Position numbers and translations under genes: made by a program. DNA of 64,000 bases, from NCBI GenBank assembly GCA_030220185.1, contig JASPKZ010007288.1, forward strand, positions 1,004,001-1,068,000, written 5' to 3'. Within the stretch, counting starts at the first letter, position 1, and each line of letters starts with the position of its first letter. The notes under the pieces were generated by a model, which worked only from the letters and a program-made list of their open reading frames with translations, made no database searches and was not told where the DNA came from. This DNA comes from Diploptera punctata. Taxonomy: Eukaryota > Arthropoda > Insecta > Blattodea > Blaberidae. Positions 21,287 through 34,090 of the stretch are shown here, piece by piece.

Positions 21287-22965
21287 GCTTACTTACTTAC
21301 TTACTCATTGGCACTATCGAACCCGTAGGTTCATGGCCATGCGGACATAAGCTCTCCATACATCCCTATCCTAAGATAATGCTTTCCAATCATTCCCTGT
21401 ATAAACTACTTCCCTCAAATCATAGTAAATGTTATTCTCCCATCTCATTCTTGGTATATCAACTGGGCGTTTTCCCTCTGGCTTCCCTACAAGAAGCCTC
21501 CATGCACATCTTTCATTCCCCATACGTGCAACATGTCCTGCCCATCGCAGTCTACGAGACTTAACTCTTCTTATTATATCTGGCTTCCTATAAAGACCAT
21601 GTAGTTCATTGTTAAGAAGTCTTCTCCATTCATCTGTCTGTTCATCTCTCTTTGGTCCAAAAATTTTCCTAAGTACATTATTCTCAAATACTTGCAATCT
21701 CCTTTCCTCCCTTAAAGTAAGAGTTCATGTTTCGCACACATATAGTATAACTGGTAGAATAATAGTTTTATATATTTTCAGTTTAACGTTTTATGAAAGG
21801 AGTTGGGACATCAAGAGTCTCTGCAATGCATAATAGCACGCATTTGCATAATTGAGCCTATGTTTAATTTCTTTGTTCATCTCATTCCTATTTGTGATTA
21901 TTGTTCCTAGGTATTTGAATTCAGCCATTTCCTCAAAATTTCCCTCATTTGTCATTAGCTGTCCATTTCTATTATATAATATATTTCTACGTCTGACCAC
22001 ATATTTAGTTTTATTGATATTTACTTCCAGTCCTAATTTCTTAGTGTTACTCAATAATGTGTGCGTATTGTCCTTTAGTATCTCCTCACTATCAGCCAAC
22101 AATACTACATCATCCGCGTAAGCTAACAGTTTATTAATACCATTGAGTTGTAAGCCTTCCTCATTCTCTAAAGATTTAATGGCATGCTCTAGTACAAAAT
22201 TAAATAGTAGAGGATTTCACAAGTGTCCGAAAACTCTTTGCCTACACGCACCCTACTCTTTGTGCCATTTAGACACATTCGTATAAGTCTAACCAACTTT
22301 TTAGGAATTCCGAACTCCAGCAGGATACTATATAACTTCTCCCTCTTAATTGAATCATATGCTTTTTTGAAGTCTACATATAGTTGATGTACGGTACCAC
22401 TATATTCCCATTTCTTTTCTAAAATGTGTCTTATACTAAAAATCTGATCCGTTGTAGACCTGTTTCTTCTAAATGCACATTGATGATGTGCTAGAATGTC
22501 ATCAATATAGCTAGTAAGTGTGCTTATTAATATATTTGTTAGAATTTTGTACGAAGTTGAAAGTAATGAGATGCCCCTGTAGTTGTTGCAATCAGTTTTA
22601 TCTCCTTTCATATAAATTCGTACGATAAATGATTACTTCCAAGCAACCAGCGTATCTTGTCCGTCAATTTTTCTCCCCCTGCTTTTATCAGTTTTGCTGG
22701 GATCTCATCTGAACTTGATGCTTTATACATCTTCAATTTTTCAATTGCCATTTCTACCTCTTATGCACTTGGCTCTGTGCTAGCATTTCTCCTGTCTGTA
22801 AATTATTCTCCTCAATGTCCTGTTCTGTATGTAAATTTAATATCTGATTAAAGTAACTTTTCCATCTATTTAATATACTCCTGGAATCTGCAATCATATT
22901 CCCATTTTCATTACGAATTATGTTTTGTCTAGCCTGAAATCCTATCTTCTCTATACTAATTCTTG
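21287..22965 (-). pseudogene. LINE L-A, 5'-truncated reverse transcriptase copy
   Basis: Minus-strand order: NYRGISLLSTSYKILTNIL (about 22595), QCAFRRNRSTTDQIFSIRHI, LYVDFKKAYDSIKREKLYSI (motif with a catalytic Asp), a frameshift near 22215, LLADSEEIL after the YADD-type box (22100), NKTKYVV, then GHVARMGNERCAWRLL and MRWENNIYYDLREVVYTGND up to 21371. It ends in an (AAGT)n tail at 21287-21302. The endonuclease and N-terminus are missing, the usual 5' truncation. The type is RTE-like in my judgement. Confidence 0.9.
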
Positions 22966-23979
22966 CTGAAATGAAAATTCTGAAAAAGTGGCAGGTTATA
23001 AATTAGTAAATAATATGGTACTTTATTAAATAACGTATTAATTAAATTTATTTACTTAAACAAAAAAGCGTTGAATAGGGAAGAAAAAAGAACACGGACA
23101 AAATAAAACGAACAGTTAATACAGCAAACCAGGCACAGTTATTGAAGCACTAAGAACGTACGAGTTCAGATCGACTATTTTTTATGATGGATGTATCAAG
23201 ACATATAATATTATTTGGACAGGGACAGATAGAAATAACTAATACCTGACGAATAATTAATAAAATAATAATAATTAACATAATCAACAGCAGATTTGAC
23301 AATTTTCGAAGGTACTGAAGAAACGGATACGGCACACACAGCAAATATATTATTAATTACACTAAAGAAATAGGAACAATATTACAGAGATTTACTAAAC
23401 GACGAGCATCCGGATTACTTGGGAGATAACATGTTCGTTCATGGGGATCTAGCCTGGCAAATATCTCAAAGATTAAGTGGAATTATGTATTCAAGAGGGA
23501 ATGAAATGGAAAGACATTGTACCTGGAATCATTAAAATGTGAAGAAAGAAAGATAAAACAAATTGTTTTCGAAATTATATTAGACTTTTCTAGCAGAACA
23601 ATATATTTAAAGCAGATATGGAACTGGCAATTCACAAGCCCGATATATATGAAGAGAGAGAGAGAGAGAGTAAGTTGAAATAATAACAGAGGGATTCCTG
23701 TGAACAATTCAGCAACAAAAAGAAAATGTACTCATACTATAAAATATCAATTACATAGAGGGTATAAAGATATTAAGGATCAGAGAGTATATACTGCAGT
23801 CAAATATATATTTAACATCCCCATACTGAGAGAATTACTGCAGAAATGCCGAGGAAAACCACAAAAAGTAGACTTCTGAGCAACTGTACCAAGAATCGTA
23901 CTTTGAAAAGCTCTTGAAGAAATTAACTACAGTGATAACGAAATCAAGTACTACCAAGACATTATATTCACACTGTATC
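22966..23979. other. No recognisable feature
   Basis: AT-rich. A (GA)n run lies at 23653-23670. Nothing coding is recognisable. Confidence 0.5.
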
Positions 23980-23984
23980 CGGCG

Positions 23985-24150
23985 CCATAGCCGAGAGGAT
24001 TAAGACAAGACATATTCCTTTATAGCTACGAGACTTACTGCGGTTCGATTCCCTATGGGGAAGGAATTTTTACATGGAATTTCGGCCAGTATGGAATTGG
24101 TGCCAGCCAGCATCATGGGGATTATGTGTAGATGCATCGAGTAGCAGTTG
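23985..24150 (+). mobile_element. S4 tRNA-derived SINE, single copy in window
   Basis: A tRNA-like head: A box in catagccgagaggattaaga and B box in gcggttcgattcccta, spaced as in a long-variable-arm (Leu/Ser-type) tRNA. A non-tRNA body follows (ttcggccagtatggaattgg). The acceptor stem is not maintained, so I prefer a SINE to a tRNA gene. Confidence 0.6.
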
Positions 24151-24504
24151 ATCTATATATTAAGCGTGATTTATTTGAAATCTATTAATTTTTCAAAATA
24201 GCCTCGAATTTTAATATTGGAGAACTCTTCTTTGCCTTAAGGACATAAATGTGTTCACATTCATAATGTGTACACATATACGTTGATTAAAAATGATGAC
24301 GAATGATGAAGAATGAACACTTGATAATATATATTTTTTTTTGCTTCGTATGCAATTAACGTGTTCGTAGTTATCTTAAAAAAGTTGTGGTATGTGTTCT
24401 GCAAATTTCGCCATTCTCTCTCGTGTTATAGGTATTGTGTTGGAATGCCAACTCTCAATCTAAAAACAATGAATCTCTTAACAGTTAATGAAGTAATAAT
24501 AACT
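24151..24504. other. No recognisable feature
   Basis: AT-rich spacer. Confidence 0.5.
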
Positions 24505-24975
24505 AACGTACTGGCACAATCGAAGCCGTAGTTCATGGCCGCGTGGATGTAAGCTCTCCGTACATCCCTATCCTGAGCTAATATTTTCCAATCATTTCAA
24601 TTACAGTATACATCCCTCAAATAATGTCAAATGTTATTCTCTCACGTCACTCTTGGCCTGCCTAGTGGGTGACATCCTGTGGATTTCCTACAAGGTGGTT
24701 CCATGCGTCTCTTTCATTCGCCAACCGTACCACATATCCTGCCCATCACAGTCTACGAGACTTAACTCTCAGTAGTTTATCTGGTTTCTCATGCAGCTTA
24801 CTATTAGATGTCATCTCCATTCCCCTCTTTTTTCATTTCTCTTTGATCCAAACATTTCCTTTATAATTCTATTCTCAAATGCATATAATTTTTTTCTCAT
24901 CCCTTAAAATAAGAGTCCATGTTTCGCACCCATACAATACAACTGAGAGGATAACTCTATTATACAATATTTAGT
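24505..24975 (-). pseudogene. LINE L-A, degraded 3' fragment
   Basis: The reverse complement matches the end of L-A: the ctacgg ... cactggcac-like terminus, the tgtaattgaaatgattgg segment and the RLRWAGHV region. It is more diverged than the copies at 21287 and 26301. Confidence 0.8.
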
Positions 24976-25103
24976 TAATGATTAATTATTATTAATAATA
25001 ATAATTTTTTAATATAATATAACAATAGTTTCTTCTTCTTTACCTTAGTACATTTTACGTCGTACCCCATACGGGTATTACAGGTGATGATGATGATGAT
25101 GAG

Positions 25104-25135
<32 letters not shown>

Positions 25136-25707
25136 TTAATAATAATAATAATCATAGTTGTAATAATAATAACGATAAAAATAATAATTATTACTTATAT
25201 TACAAATGATGAACGTAAGTTTTTCTCTTCCATAAACATAGTGTGGTTGAATTAATTATTACGAAGTAAATAGCTATATTGTCCAGAAATAAAGTCATAT
25301 ATAGGTTTTGGGAAGTATTGTACTAAATTTCTTAGCAGTTGCTTTAGAGTTCAGGAAAAGTTCTCATAAACGTCAACCAGTTATTTCAACCCTACCTGCA
25401 ATCAAACAACTGGCCGCAGCCTGAGAGACGTCTTATAGAAGACGAAGAACGAAACTTCTGGAAGATAATTTAAAATCATTCTTCATGGAGGCACAGAATT
25501 TTATTTTATAATCCAAAGAGCTACTTTTTCCAAAAAGGACGATTTTAAGGGTGTACTAGTTGAGTATCACAACTCTCTTATAGCCTATGTACATCCCTGG
25601 AATCTCCTGAACATTTTGCAAAAACCCCATCACAATCGGATTAACGGTATGGCCGTGCATAAAGTCCGAACAAACAAACAAATATACAAACAAACATTAA
25701 TTTTTAT
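24976..25707. other. Microsatellites and unassigned sequence
   Basis: Interrupted (GAT)n at 25086-25103 and (AAT)n at 25110-25152. The part 25560-25690 ends in ccgaacaaacaaacaaatat and resembles insect LINE 3' untranslated ends, but I cannot assign it. Confidence 0.5.
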
Positions 25708-25714
25708 ATATATG

Positions 25715-25753
<39 letters not shown>

Positions 25754-25765
25754 GTTATTGTTATT
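25708..25765 (+). repeat. (ATT)n microsatellite
   Basis: About 17 units with two GTT interruptions. Confidence 0.93.
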
Positions 25766-26300
25766 GATGTTATAAATGAGTTACACTATCTATATTTTTA
25801 TACAGTTTCGCGTTTGAGTAAAATAATACCAGGAATATAATTTTGTTTAATTATAAATTTTCAATTTAAAATTGCATTATATGCGTTGACAGTTGTCCAT
25901 TAGTAGTATAATGGCAGACTGCGATTGTGTAAGTAGTGTACAGAAACAAATCCATGGTATGGCTTCACCAAGTTCACCTGCGAACCATTCCAACACCACT
26001 GCACATCTCAGGAATATGTTTGAATCTTGAAGTATGCAATAATTTCACAATATACTACAAATCACTCGTACTATTCCGAAACAATTATAGACCTAATCAT
26101 GACAATCCAGGGAAAGTAAGAATACATTTATAAGAAACGGCTCCTGCAATATCAGATTATGGCATTGTCTACTGTATTAAATATTCCTTTCATTAAATAT
26201 TCCTTGACTTTTAACGAAATATAACCACTAATGGATCAGGACAATTTTTTATGAAACACTTAATTTCTCTTAAGAGAGAATGTAGACAAAAACTATAGTG
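25766..26300. other. No recognisable feature
   Basis: AT-rich spacer before the L-A tail. Confidence 0.5.
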
Positions 26301-29300
26301 CTTACTTACTTACTCACTGGCACTATCGAAACCGTAGGTTCATGGCCGCGCGGACACAAGCTCTCCATACATCGCTATCCTGAGCTAATGCTTTCCAATC
26401 ATTGCCTGTATAATCTACATCCCTCAAATCATAGTTAATGTTATTCTCCCACCTCATGCTTGGTCTACCAATTGGCGTTTTCCCTCTGGCTTTCCTACAA
26501 CAAGCTTCCATGCAAGTCTTTCATTCTCCATTCGTGCAACATGTCCCGCCCATCCCAGTCTACGAGACTTAACTGTTCTTATTATACCTGGCTTCCTATA
26601 AAGACCATGTAGTTCATTGTTATGTAGTCTTCTCCATTCACCTGTCTGTTAATCTCTCTTTGGTCCAAAAAAATTCCTAAGTACTTTTATTCTCAAATAC
26701 TTGTAATCACCTTTCCTCCCTTAAAGTCCATGTTTCGCACCCATATAACTGGTAGAATAATAGTTTTATATATTTTCAGTTTAACGTTTTCTGAAAGGAG
26801 CTGGGACATCAAGAGTCCCTGCAATGCATTTCCAGAATTGAGCCTATGTTTCATTTCTTTATGCATCTCATTCCTATTTGTGATTATTGTTCCTAGGTAT
26901 TTGATTTCAGCCACTTCCTCAAAAATTCCCTCATTTGTCATTACCTGTCCATTTCCATTATATAATAAATTTCTGTGTGTGACCATATATTTTGTTTTAT
27001 TGATATTTACTTCCAGTCCTAATTTCTAAGCGTGACTCAATATGATGTGCGTGTTGTCCTTTAGTATCTCTTCGCTATCGGCCAATAGTACTACATCATG
27101 AGCATAAACTAACAGCTTATTAATACCTTTGAGTTGTAAGCCTTCCTCATTCCCTAAAAATTTAATGGCATGCTCAAGTACAAAATAAAATAGTAGAGGA
27201 GATAGTGCATCTTCTTGCTACAACCCATTTTGGATTTCAAAAGTGTCCGTAAACTGTTTGCCTACACGCACCCTACTCTTTGTGCCATTTAGACACATTT
27301 GTATAAGTCTAACTCACTTTTTTAGGAATTCCGAACTCCAACAGGATATTGTATAACTTCTCTCTCTTAATTGAATCATATGCTTTTTTGAAGTCTACGT
27401 ATAGTTGATGTACAGTACTATTATATTCTCATTTCTTTTCTACAATCTGTCTTATACTAAAAATCTGATCTGATGTAGACCTGTTTCTCCTAAATGCACA
27501 TTGATGTTCTCCTAGAATGTCATTATTGTAGGGAGTAAGTCTGCTTACTAATATATTTGTAAGAATTTTGTACGAATTTCAATGTAATGAGATGCCCCTG
27601 TAGTTGTTGCAATCAGTTTGATCTCCTTTCTTATAAATTCGTACGATAATTGATTCCTTCCATTCATCTGGAAGAGCTCCTTTTCCCAAATAATACTAAG
27701 CAACCAGCGTATTATCTGGAACAATTTTCGTCCACCTGATTTTATCAGTTCTACTGGGATCTCATCTGAACCTGATGCTTTATACATCTTCAATTTTTCA
27801 ATCGCCATTTCAACCTCTAATGCATTTGGTTCTGCGACTAGCATTTCTGCTGTCTGTAAATTATCCTCCTCAATGTCCTGTTCTCTATGTACATATAATA
27901 GCTGATTAAAGTAACTTTTCCTTCTATTTAATTTACTCCTGGAATCTGCAATTATATCCCCATTTTCATTCCGAATTATATTTGTTCTAGCCTGAAACCC
28001 TTTCTTCTCTATACTAATTCCCTGATATAATTTTCCCATGTTCTTATTTTTTGCGTTCAATTCAAAATCATTAATCTTCTCTCTCAAATATTCCCTCTGT
28101 TTACTCTTTAGTTACTTCGTGTTTTGCCGTCTAATACTACCCAATTGCTCTAAATTTACCGCATTTGGCTCGTGTAACCATTTCATTTTTGCTAGTTTTC
28201 TTTTCTTTACAATATGGGCACATTCCTCATCAAACTATTTCTTGTTTTGTCTCTTTTTTAAACAACCAATGTTTTTGATGCTAACAAATTAATATTATCT
28301 CTTATAGCCTCCCATTCTTTATTTATATCAGTTTCTTCTTCGTCTGCCACATTGTCATCTGAAGATTCCAGTACTTTAAATCTATTAACAGTTTTGATTT
28401 GGCATTCTTGCTGCATTTCATCATTTTTCAAGTTTTTAATTCGAATTTTACAGAATCATCTTTAGCGTTTGTTCCTCTCATAAGCGATAGCCGTTGTCTG
28501 ATTTTCACTCTGAACAGATGATGATCCGAATTGCAGTCTGTCCCTCTAACTTATCTACCATCGATGATAACACTGTGCCAGCGTTTATCTACTAATACAT
28601 GATCTATTTGGTTCCGATTTTCGCCATCTGGAGATGTCCATGTGTATTTATGAATATCCTTATGCTGAAATGTTCTGCTCTTAACAATGAGATTCTTTGA
28701 TGTGGCAAATGTGACTAATCTAACCACATTGTCGTTACTATCTTCATGAAGACTGAATTTGCCTATTGTTGTTTTGAATATATCTTCCCGCCCCACTTTT
28801 ACATAAAATCTCCTAAGACAATGTTCATATGATATCGTGAAAGACTATGAAATACGCATTCTAATTCTTCATAGAACTCATCCTTGATCTTGTCATTTTT
28901 ATCTTCTGTGGGGGCATGTATATTTACAATTATAAAAATCATGTTGTTTACCCTCTAGAATTATGTATAATATCCTATCACTAACAAACTTAATATCTCG
29001 AATAGCGGAAAAGATCCTCTTTCTGACTAAAAAACCCATTCCTGATTCCTGACTACTTTCTCTTGGCCACCTAACTTCCTATAAAGCGACTATATCAAAG
29101 GGCGATTTATCTAATTCCTGCGTTAATATCTCTAGTTCCCCGCTATTATATAAATTCCAAATATTCCATGTTCCTAGGAATATGACCCTCTGTTTGACCC
29201 TTTGGCATGGGTTCCCTGAAGTTGTCCCCGCCCGGACAACCGAATGGGGGACTATTTGGCCTCCGGAAATTTTTACCCCAGTTGAACCCTTGTCCGCATT

Positions 29301-29480
29301 TCTTGACGGTTGTATTTTTACGGTGAAAGATCATCACTCTTTCGAACAAGGTACTTTTTTCGTCTGGGTTATCACCTTCGACCAGTCCGGCATGGGTAAC
29401 CTTATCGGCAGCAATGCTACCGCCGGCATAGCTCTCAGGATCATTTAAGCACGCAAATGTATGTCGATTGCCGGTAGCCT
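26301..29480 (-). pseudogene. LINE L-A, near full-length copy
   Basis: Read on the minus strand, the order is: an N-terminal or 5' part with MFERVMIFHRKNTTVKKCGQ (29349), an APE-type endonuclease (ILTQELDKSPFDIVAL, MNIVLGDF near 28825, YTWTSPDGENRNQIDHVLVD near 28660), a linker (LNRRKSYFNQLLYVHREQD, 27900), and a reverse transcriptase with CAFRRNRSTSDQIFSIR, a KKAYDSIKREKLY motif (27390) and a degraded YADD box (27090). It closes with GHVARMEN, MRWENNINYDLRDVDYTGND and an (AAGT)n tail at 26301-26316. Many stops and frameshifts inactivate it. TWTSPDG..RNQIDH also occurs in RTE/BovB-type elements (often named craniofacial development protein 2-like), hence RTE-like. It is the reference for the shorter L-A copies. 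Confidence 0.92.
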
Positions 29481-29582
29481 AAGTTGTACCTTGATATATT
29501 ATATATTTGTATATAGCAAATAAAACGTAAAGGGTTATATTCTGCACCGATTCTTTCAGTGGTAGAAGCGATCAGTTTTCGG

Positions 29583-29841
29583 AAAGGGCTAAGGGCAGTA
29601 ACATGATAAGCCAGATTCTGTTACGAAATGTCATTTATTACAATCACAGCAAATAAATGCATTGATATATCCATAAAATAATGTATAAGTGCGCCACTAA
29701 CGAGTTAAAACATATAGACACACAATGTATTAACAACAATACTGCCCAATTAGTATTCATATTATCTTAAACATTTAAATCCTTACATCTCAGTAAGAAC
29801 AGATACCTGGCTTAACATGCTGTTGTCCTAAGCCCTTCAGT
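29583..29841. mobile_element. MITE with about 40-bp inverted ends
   Basis: The left arm at 29585-29622 (agggctaagggcagtaacat) and the reverse complement of 29788-29838 (agggcttaggacaacagcat) match over about 40 bp, continuing as gataagccag and gttaagccag. The 160-bp middle has no coding potential. Confidence 0.7.
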
Positions 29842-29889
29842 TTAAGTATCATCGAATATTTGGAATTTTACATGTTATGGTATTTTATT

Positions 29890-31345
29890 AAAATAGAATA
29901 ATAATGGAAAATGATATATATGGAGGCCAACGAAAAATATGGGGAACATTAAGAAGAAATAAAATGGAAATTAGGGATAGTATACAAACGAACAATATGA
30001 CAATGCAATAATGGAATAATTATTTCAAGGAACTATATAAGCAAGATGAAAATAATCAAGAAAACAATCAGGTGTTTATGAATATCAAAATCAAGATGAA
30101 TTAATTGAAATAACAATAGATGAAGTAACTGACACAGTAAGTAGATTGGAAAATCGAAATGCTGCAGGTCCTGATACCATAACAAATGAAATGTTGAAAT
30201 AGAGAGGAAAATTATCGTGCAATTACATTACTTAATAGTTCTCTAAAAGTATTCACAAAAATATTAAACAATAAATTAAATGCATCAATCCATATTGTTG
30301 AACAATAACAAGGATTTCGGAAAAATAGATCCACATTAGATGCAATTTACATAGACAAATTGGGAAAAAATCATGGGAATTATATAAACTAGTATTCTCA
30401 TTTTTCATAGATATGAAGAAAGCTTTTGATAGAGTACAGCGTGAAGATGTTATACATATCTTGAGAGGGAATGAAATTCCCAATGGACTGATTAGAGCAA
30501 TAATATCAATTAACACACACTGCAAATCAGTAATCAAAGTAAAATAACAGTAAACTGAAGAAATAACGTTCACAAAGGGTCCTTTCGTATTTAATATTAT
30601 AATGGATAAAATTATTGAAAGCATACCACCATGTTTGGGTTATAAAGTGTGAAACACTAGATTTCACTTAATATGTTACGCAGATGATGTCGTTCTCCTT
30701 TCAGAATCTGAAGATTATTTACAAAGATCTTTACATCAATTTAATATAAATGCCAGAAAATACAATATGGAAATTAACACGAATAAGACAAAATGCTTAA
30801 CAATATCAAAAGAACCAATAAGATGTAAATTAGAAGTGGAAATAAAAATTATAGAACAAGTATCAGAATTTAATTATTTAGGTGTATTAATTACAAACAC
30901 TAAAAACTTAATAAAAGAAATAAAGAAACAAGCTGATAAAACAGCACAAATATCAGGATGTATGAAATATGGAGCAGAAACTAGGGCTGATACAACAAAA
31001 ACTGAACAAATATTAAGCACATGTGAAATGAAAATCTTAAGAACTATTCAGGGGAAACATTATTTGATAAAATACACAACACAGAAATTAGGGACAAATG
31101 TCATATTCAAGACATAACGAAATTTAACATAGATAGACGAAAATATTGGAAGTGTCATATAGAAAGAATGGAAGAAAACCGACTTGCAAAAATAACTAAC
31201 GAAGATAGATCAATAGACGGGAGAAGAACAAGAGGAAGACCAAGCAAGAGATGGATAGACAGTGCATGCACATCCAATACGTTTTCCTCCGAGGAGTGAT
31301 TTTGGAAATAAACAGGTTGAAAATCCTACAAAATTATGTTTAAGA
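29890..31345 (+). pseudogene. LINE L-C, reverse transcriptase copy
   Basis: Plus-strand pieces in order: KIWGTLRRNKMEIRDSIQ, QGFRKNRSTLDAIYIDKLGK (30310), FIDMKKAFDRVQREDVIHIL (30405), a YADD box in ICYADDVVLLSESEDYLQRS (30680), MEINTNKTKCLTISK (30767), FNYLGVLITNTKNLIKEIKK, YGAETRADTTKTEQILSTCE (30970), then WKCHIERMEENRLAK and GRRTRGRPSKRWIDS. It ends with an (AAG)n tail at 31340-31358. Stops and frameshifts break it in at least six places. The endonuclease is absent. Confidence 0.9.
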
Positions 31346-32143
31346 AGAAGAAGAAGAATACGCCGAGGAGATACAGCTTTAACTTATTAATGAATTCGAT
31401 CAAATTTGTTCACGGCAATATTTTATCAGTTCGTCACAGATATGTAATGTTTTAATATTCTTTCACGGGTGTATGTTTTCACGTGTAGGCCATACTTCAT
31501 AATATAATTTTTTATAAATCCAAAAGCTAGATACATTAATTAATTTCTTAGAGGACTTAATAATAATTTGTTCTCGATATTCATTAGAGAAAACTAGCCG
31601 TTTTGTTTCTTATATTACTAATATGTTAATGAGTCAGAAAGTTTTCATTCTTGACATAAGAGTTTACGGGGATTGGATATGTTTGCAAATTGTGCAATTT
31701 GGTACACTTATTTTAGCGAGATCATAACACTGTTGTATTACTTTTGAAATTTTAATTTCTTTGTTTTTTTACGCGGTGAATGGTTATTGTATTTTTACAC
31801 ACATCACCAAGTAAAATTATTAATGAAAATAATATATTCTTAATGCCCATTGAATAATTAATTGAATTAAATTAGTAATTATTTTCGTAATCCTTGCATT
31901 TTCAGGACGAATTTGTATAAGATGTATTTATCTATAACCTTTATCTAATTAAATATATATTACGTTGTATAATTAATTCCTTGTGATATATATATATATA
32001 TTTATTTATTTATTTATATGTGTATGCGTGTGTGTGTCAATACGTCGCCTTACAATTAAATGAGATATGTTTCTCATCAATTTATTTGAATAATAATTAT
32101 GTTCTTATAAAAATCAGACTTTATATATATATATAATATATAT

Positions 32144-32174
<31 letters not shown>

Positions 32175-32289
32175 CTGTGTGTGTGCACGTGTATATGTTG
32201 CTGTAGTTTAACAATAGTGATTATCTATAGAATTTGGAAAAATATTGCATATTTTCAATAATAATTTAAATTTTCTTTTACAAAAGAAT
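31346..32289. other. AT-rich, with dinucleotide tracts
   Basis: The L-C tail is followed by unassigned sequence with (TATT)n at 31997-32020. An alternating (TA)n and (TG)n tract lies at 32122-32185. Confidence 0.6.
32122..32185 (+). repeat. (TA)n(TG)n tract
   Basis: A palindromic TA core (ttatatatatatataatata) leads into about a dozen GT units, a likely Z-DNA or cruciform-prone stretch. Confidence 0.85.
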
Positions 32290-33812
32290 CTGTACCGATT
32301 ATAACACCTCAGCAGAGTTTAACTATGAATTTTATGAGTGTTGAAATATCTTAGTATCAAATGTTATTCCACTTACTGAATATTATCATTTTAGATTTAG
32401 AAGAAACAGATCTACAATATATAACAGTTTTAGTATAATACAGATTAAAACATTGGAATTATAAAATTCGGTACCTGCTGTATCCGTCATCCAGAACTTA
32501 AACTTTTGTTTATAAACATCATTAATCATCATTAATGGTGACATTAAATATTTTAGTGTTTAACGATGTTTCGTAATCTGAAGTTTGTTTAAGTTGAGAG
32601 CGACTCCTCAGAAAGCAGATACCGAATTTTATAATTTTAATATTTTAATCAGTAACCTCAAACGTGGTTTACCATGAATGTGAAAACAAATTTTAGAAAA
32701 TATATGGGAATATAATGGCACTCTGTATAAACTATATGTGAACTTGAAAAATACATTCGACTCAATTAAGAGGGAGTAGTAGTAGATAGTATCTTGCTGG
32801 AATTCTTGAAAAGCTAGTTAGATTTACTGCAATGTGTCTAAATGACAAAAAAATATCCCGGCGCGTGTAGCAATCTGATTTCAGATAATTTCGAAATTCA
32901 CATTGGTTTAGAGCAAGGAGATACTAATGAATTTTGCACTAGAACATGACATCAAATCTTTAGAGGCTGAAGAAGGCCAACAACTCACTGGTATTAACAA
33001 GTAGTTTATATATGCTGACGAAATAGTAATATTAGGTGATAGCGGAGAGATACTTAGAGCCAACAAGCACACTCTATATGAGTAACGCTAAAAATTGGGA
33101 CTGGAAGTAAAATACCAATAGAATTAAATTTATTGCCACATATAATAATATATTATTTAATGGAAATTGGACAATTGTTGACAAAAATGTGGGAAATTTT
33201 AAAGAACTGGTTGAATTAAATACTAAAAAACAATTATTATAAATAGTAACGAGATGCACAAAGAAATTAAACATAGGCTCAATTCTGTATGCTATTATGC
33301 TTTACAGGGACTCTTGTCTTCCCACATCCTCACCAAACACATTGAACTGAAAATATATATGAAACCGTCATGTTTCCAGTTATATTATATTGATGCTAAA
33401 CATGGATTCTTTCTTTAAGGGAGGAGAAAAGAACGCGAGTATATCAGAATAAAGTTCTTTAAAAAAATGACCTAAGAGATATGAACAGATAGGCTTATGG
33501 ATATATCTGCATAATAATGAACTGTATTATCATTATGGGAAACCAGATATAATAAGAAGAGTTAAGGTTAGTAAAATACGATGGGCAGAACATATGTCAC
33601 AAATGGGAAATGTAGAATAACCAGAGGGAAAGTGCCTGGTAGGAAGACAACAATGAGATGGAAGAATAACATTTAACATCATTTGATGTAAATATATTAT
33701 ACAGGCGACCATCGGAGAACATTAATTCGTGATAGGGATGTGTGGAGAGCTCATGCCCGCGCGTTAACAAATCTAGGGTTCGATAGTACCAGTGAGTTAG
33801 TTACGTAATTAT
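32290..33812 (+). pseudogene. LINE L-A, degraded copy split by a fold-back insertion
   Basis: Before the insertion the frame shows FRRNRSTIYNSFSIIQI (32395-32445). After it comes LENIWEYNGTLYKLYVNL (32691), followed by DSIKRE (catalytic-Asp motif), LEQGDTNEFCTRT-like text, a YADE-like box at about 33010, GLEVKYQ..N, MHKEIKHRLNSVCYYALQGL (33255) and the 3' end VRWAEHMSQMGNVE to 33790. The ending ccagtgagttagttacg is the L-A terminus. Stops are numerous. Confidence 0.85.
32446..32690. mobile_element. Fold-back MITE inside the L-A reverse transcriptase
   Basis: The left arm (32446-32480, aattataaaattcggtacct) and the reverse complement of the right arm (32613-32650, aattataaaattcggtatct) are nearly identical. 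The host LINE reads across the two borders in one frame (SIIQI then LENIWEYNG). An AAAACA on each side may be the target duplication. Confidence 0.7.
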
Positions 33813-33936
33813 GATTATGGATACATCATTCATTTTTTGTATTCAAGTTTATGCGATAAAATGTATTAAAATTGCGTAGTTACTTACAGTATACTGCTAA
33901 ATAATTTCAAATAACAATTTTACATAATTCAGTATG

Positions 33937-34090
33937 TCTACCGTTGTGGTCTATTGGTTGCCTCAGACTCATTGGACCCGAGATCGATCGAGAAAAATTT
34001 AATGGGTAAGGTTTTATCGGTTTTTTCTTAATCAGTCAGACACGTGTCAGTTACCTCCAAGGCCCAAATAATCCCCAACCTTCATCCTGC
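33937..34090 (+). mobile_element. Degraded S1 SINE
   Basis: Retains taccgttgtggtctattggt, a mutated B box (agatcgatcga), gggtaaggttttatcggttt and ccaaggcccaaa in S1 order. The tail domain is lost. Confidence 0.65.

Noticed and set aside
23985..24150. Functional tRNA-Leu or tRNA-Ser gene
   Set aside because: Good A and B boxes, but no proper acceptor stem, and a non-tRNA body follows as in SINEs.
29182..29448. Plus-strand ORF of 88 codons
   Set aside because: It is the antisense of the L-A 5' region on the minus strand.
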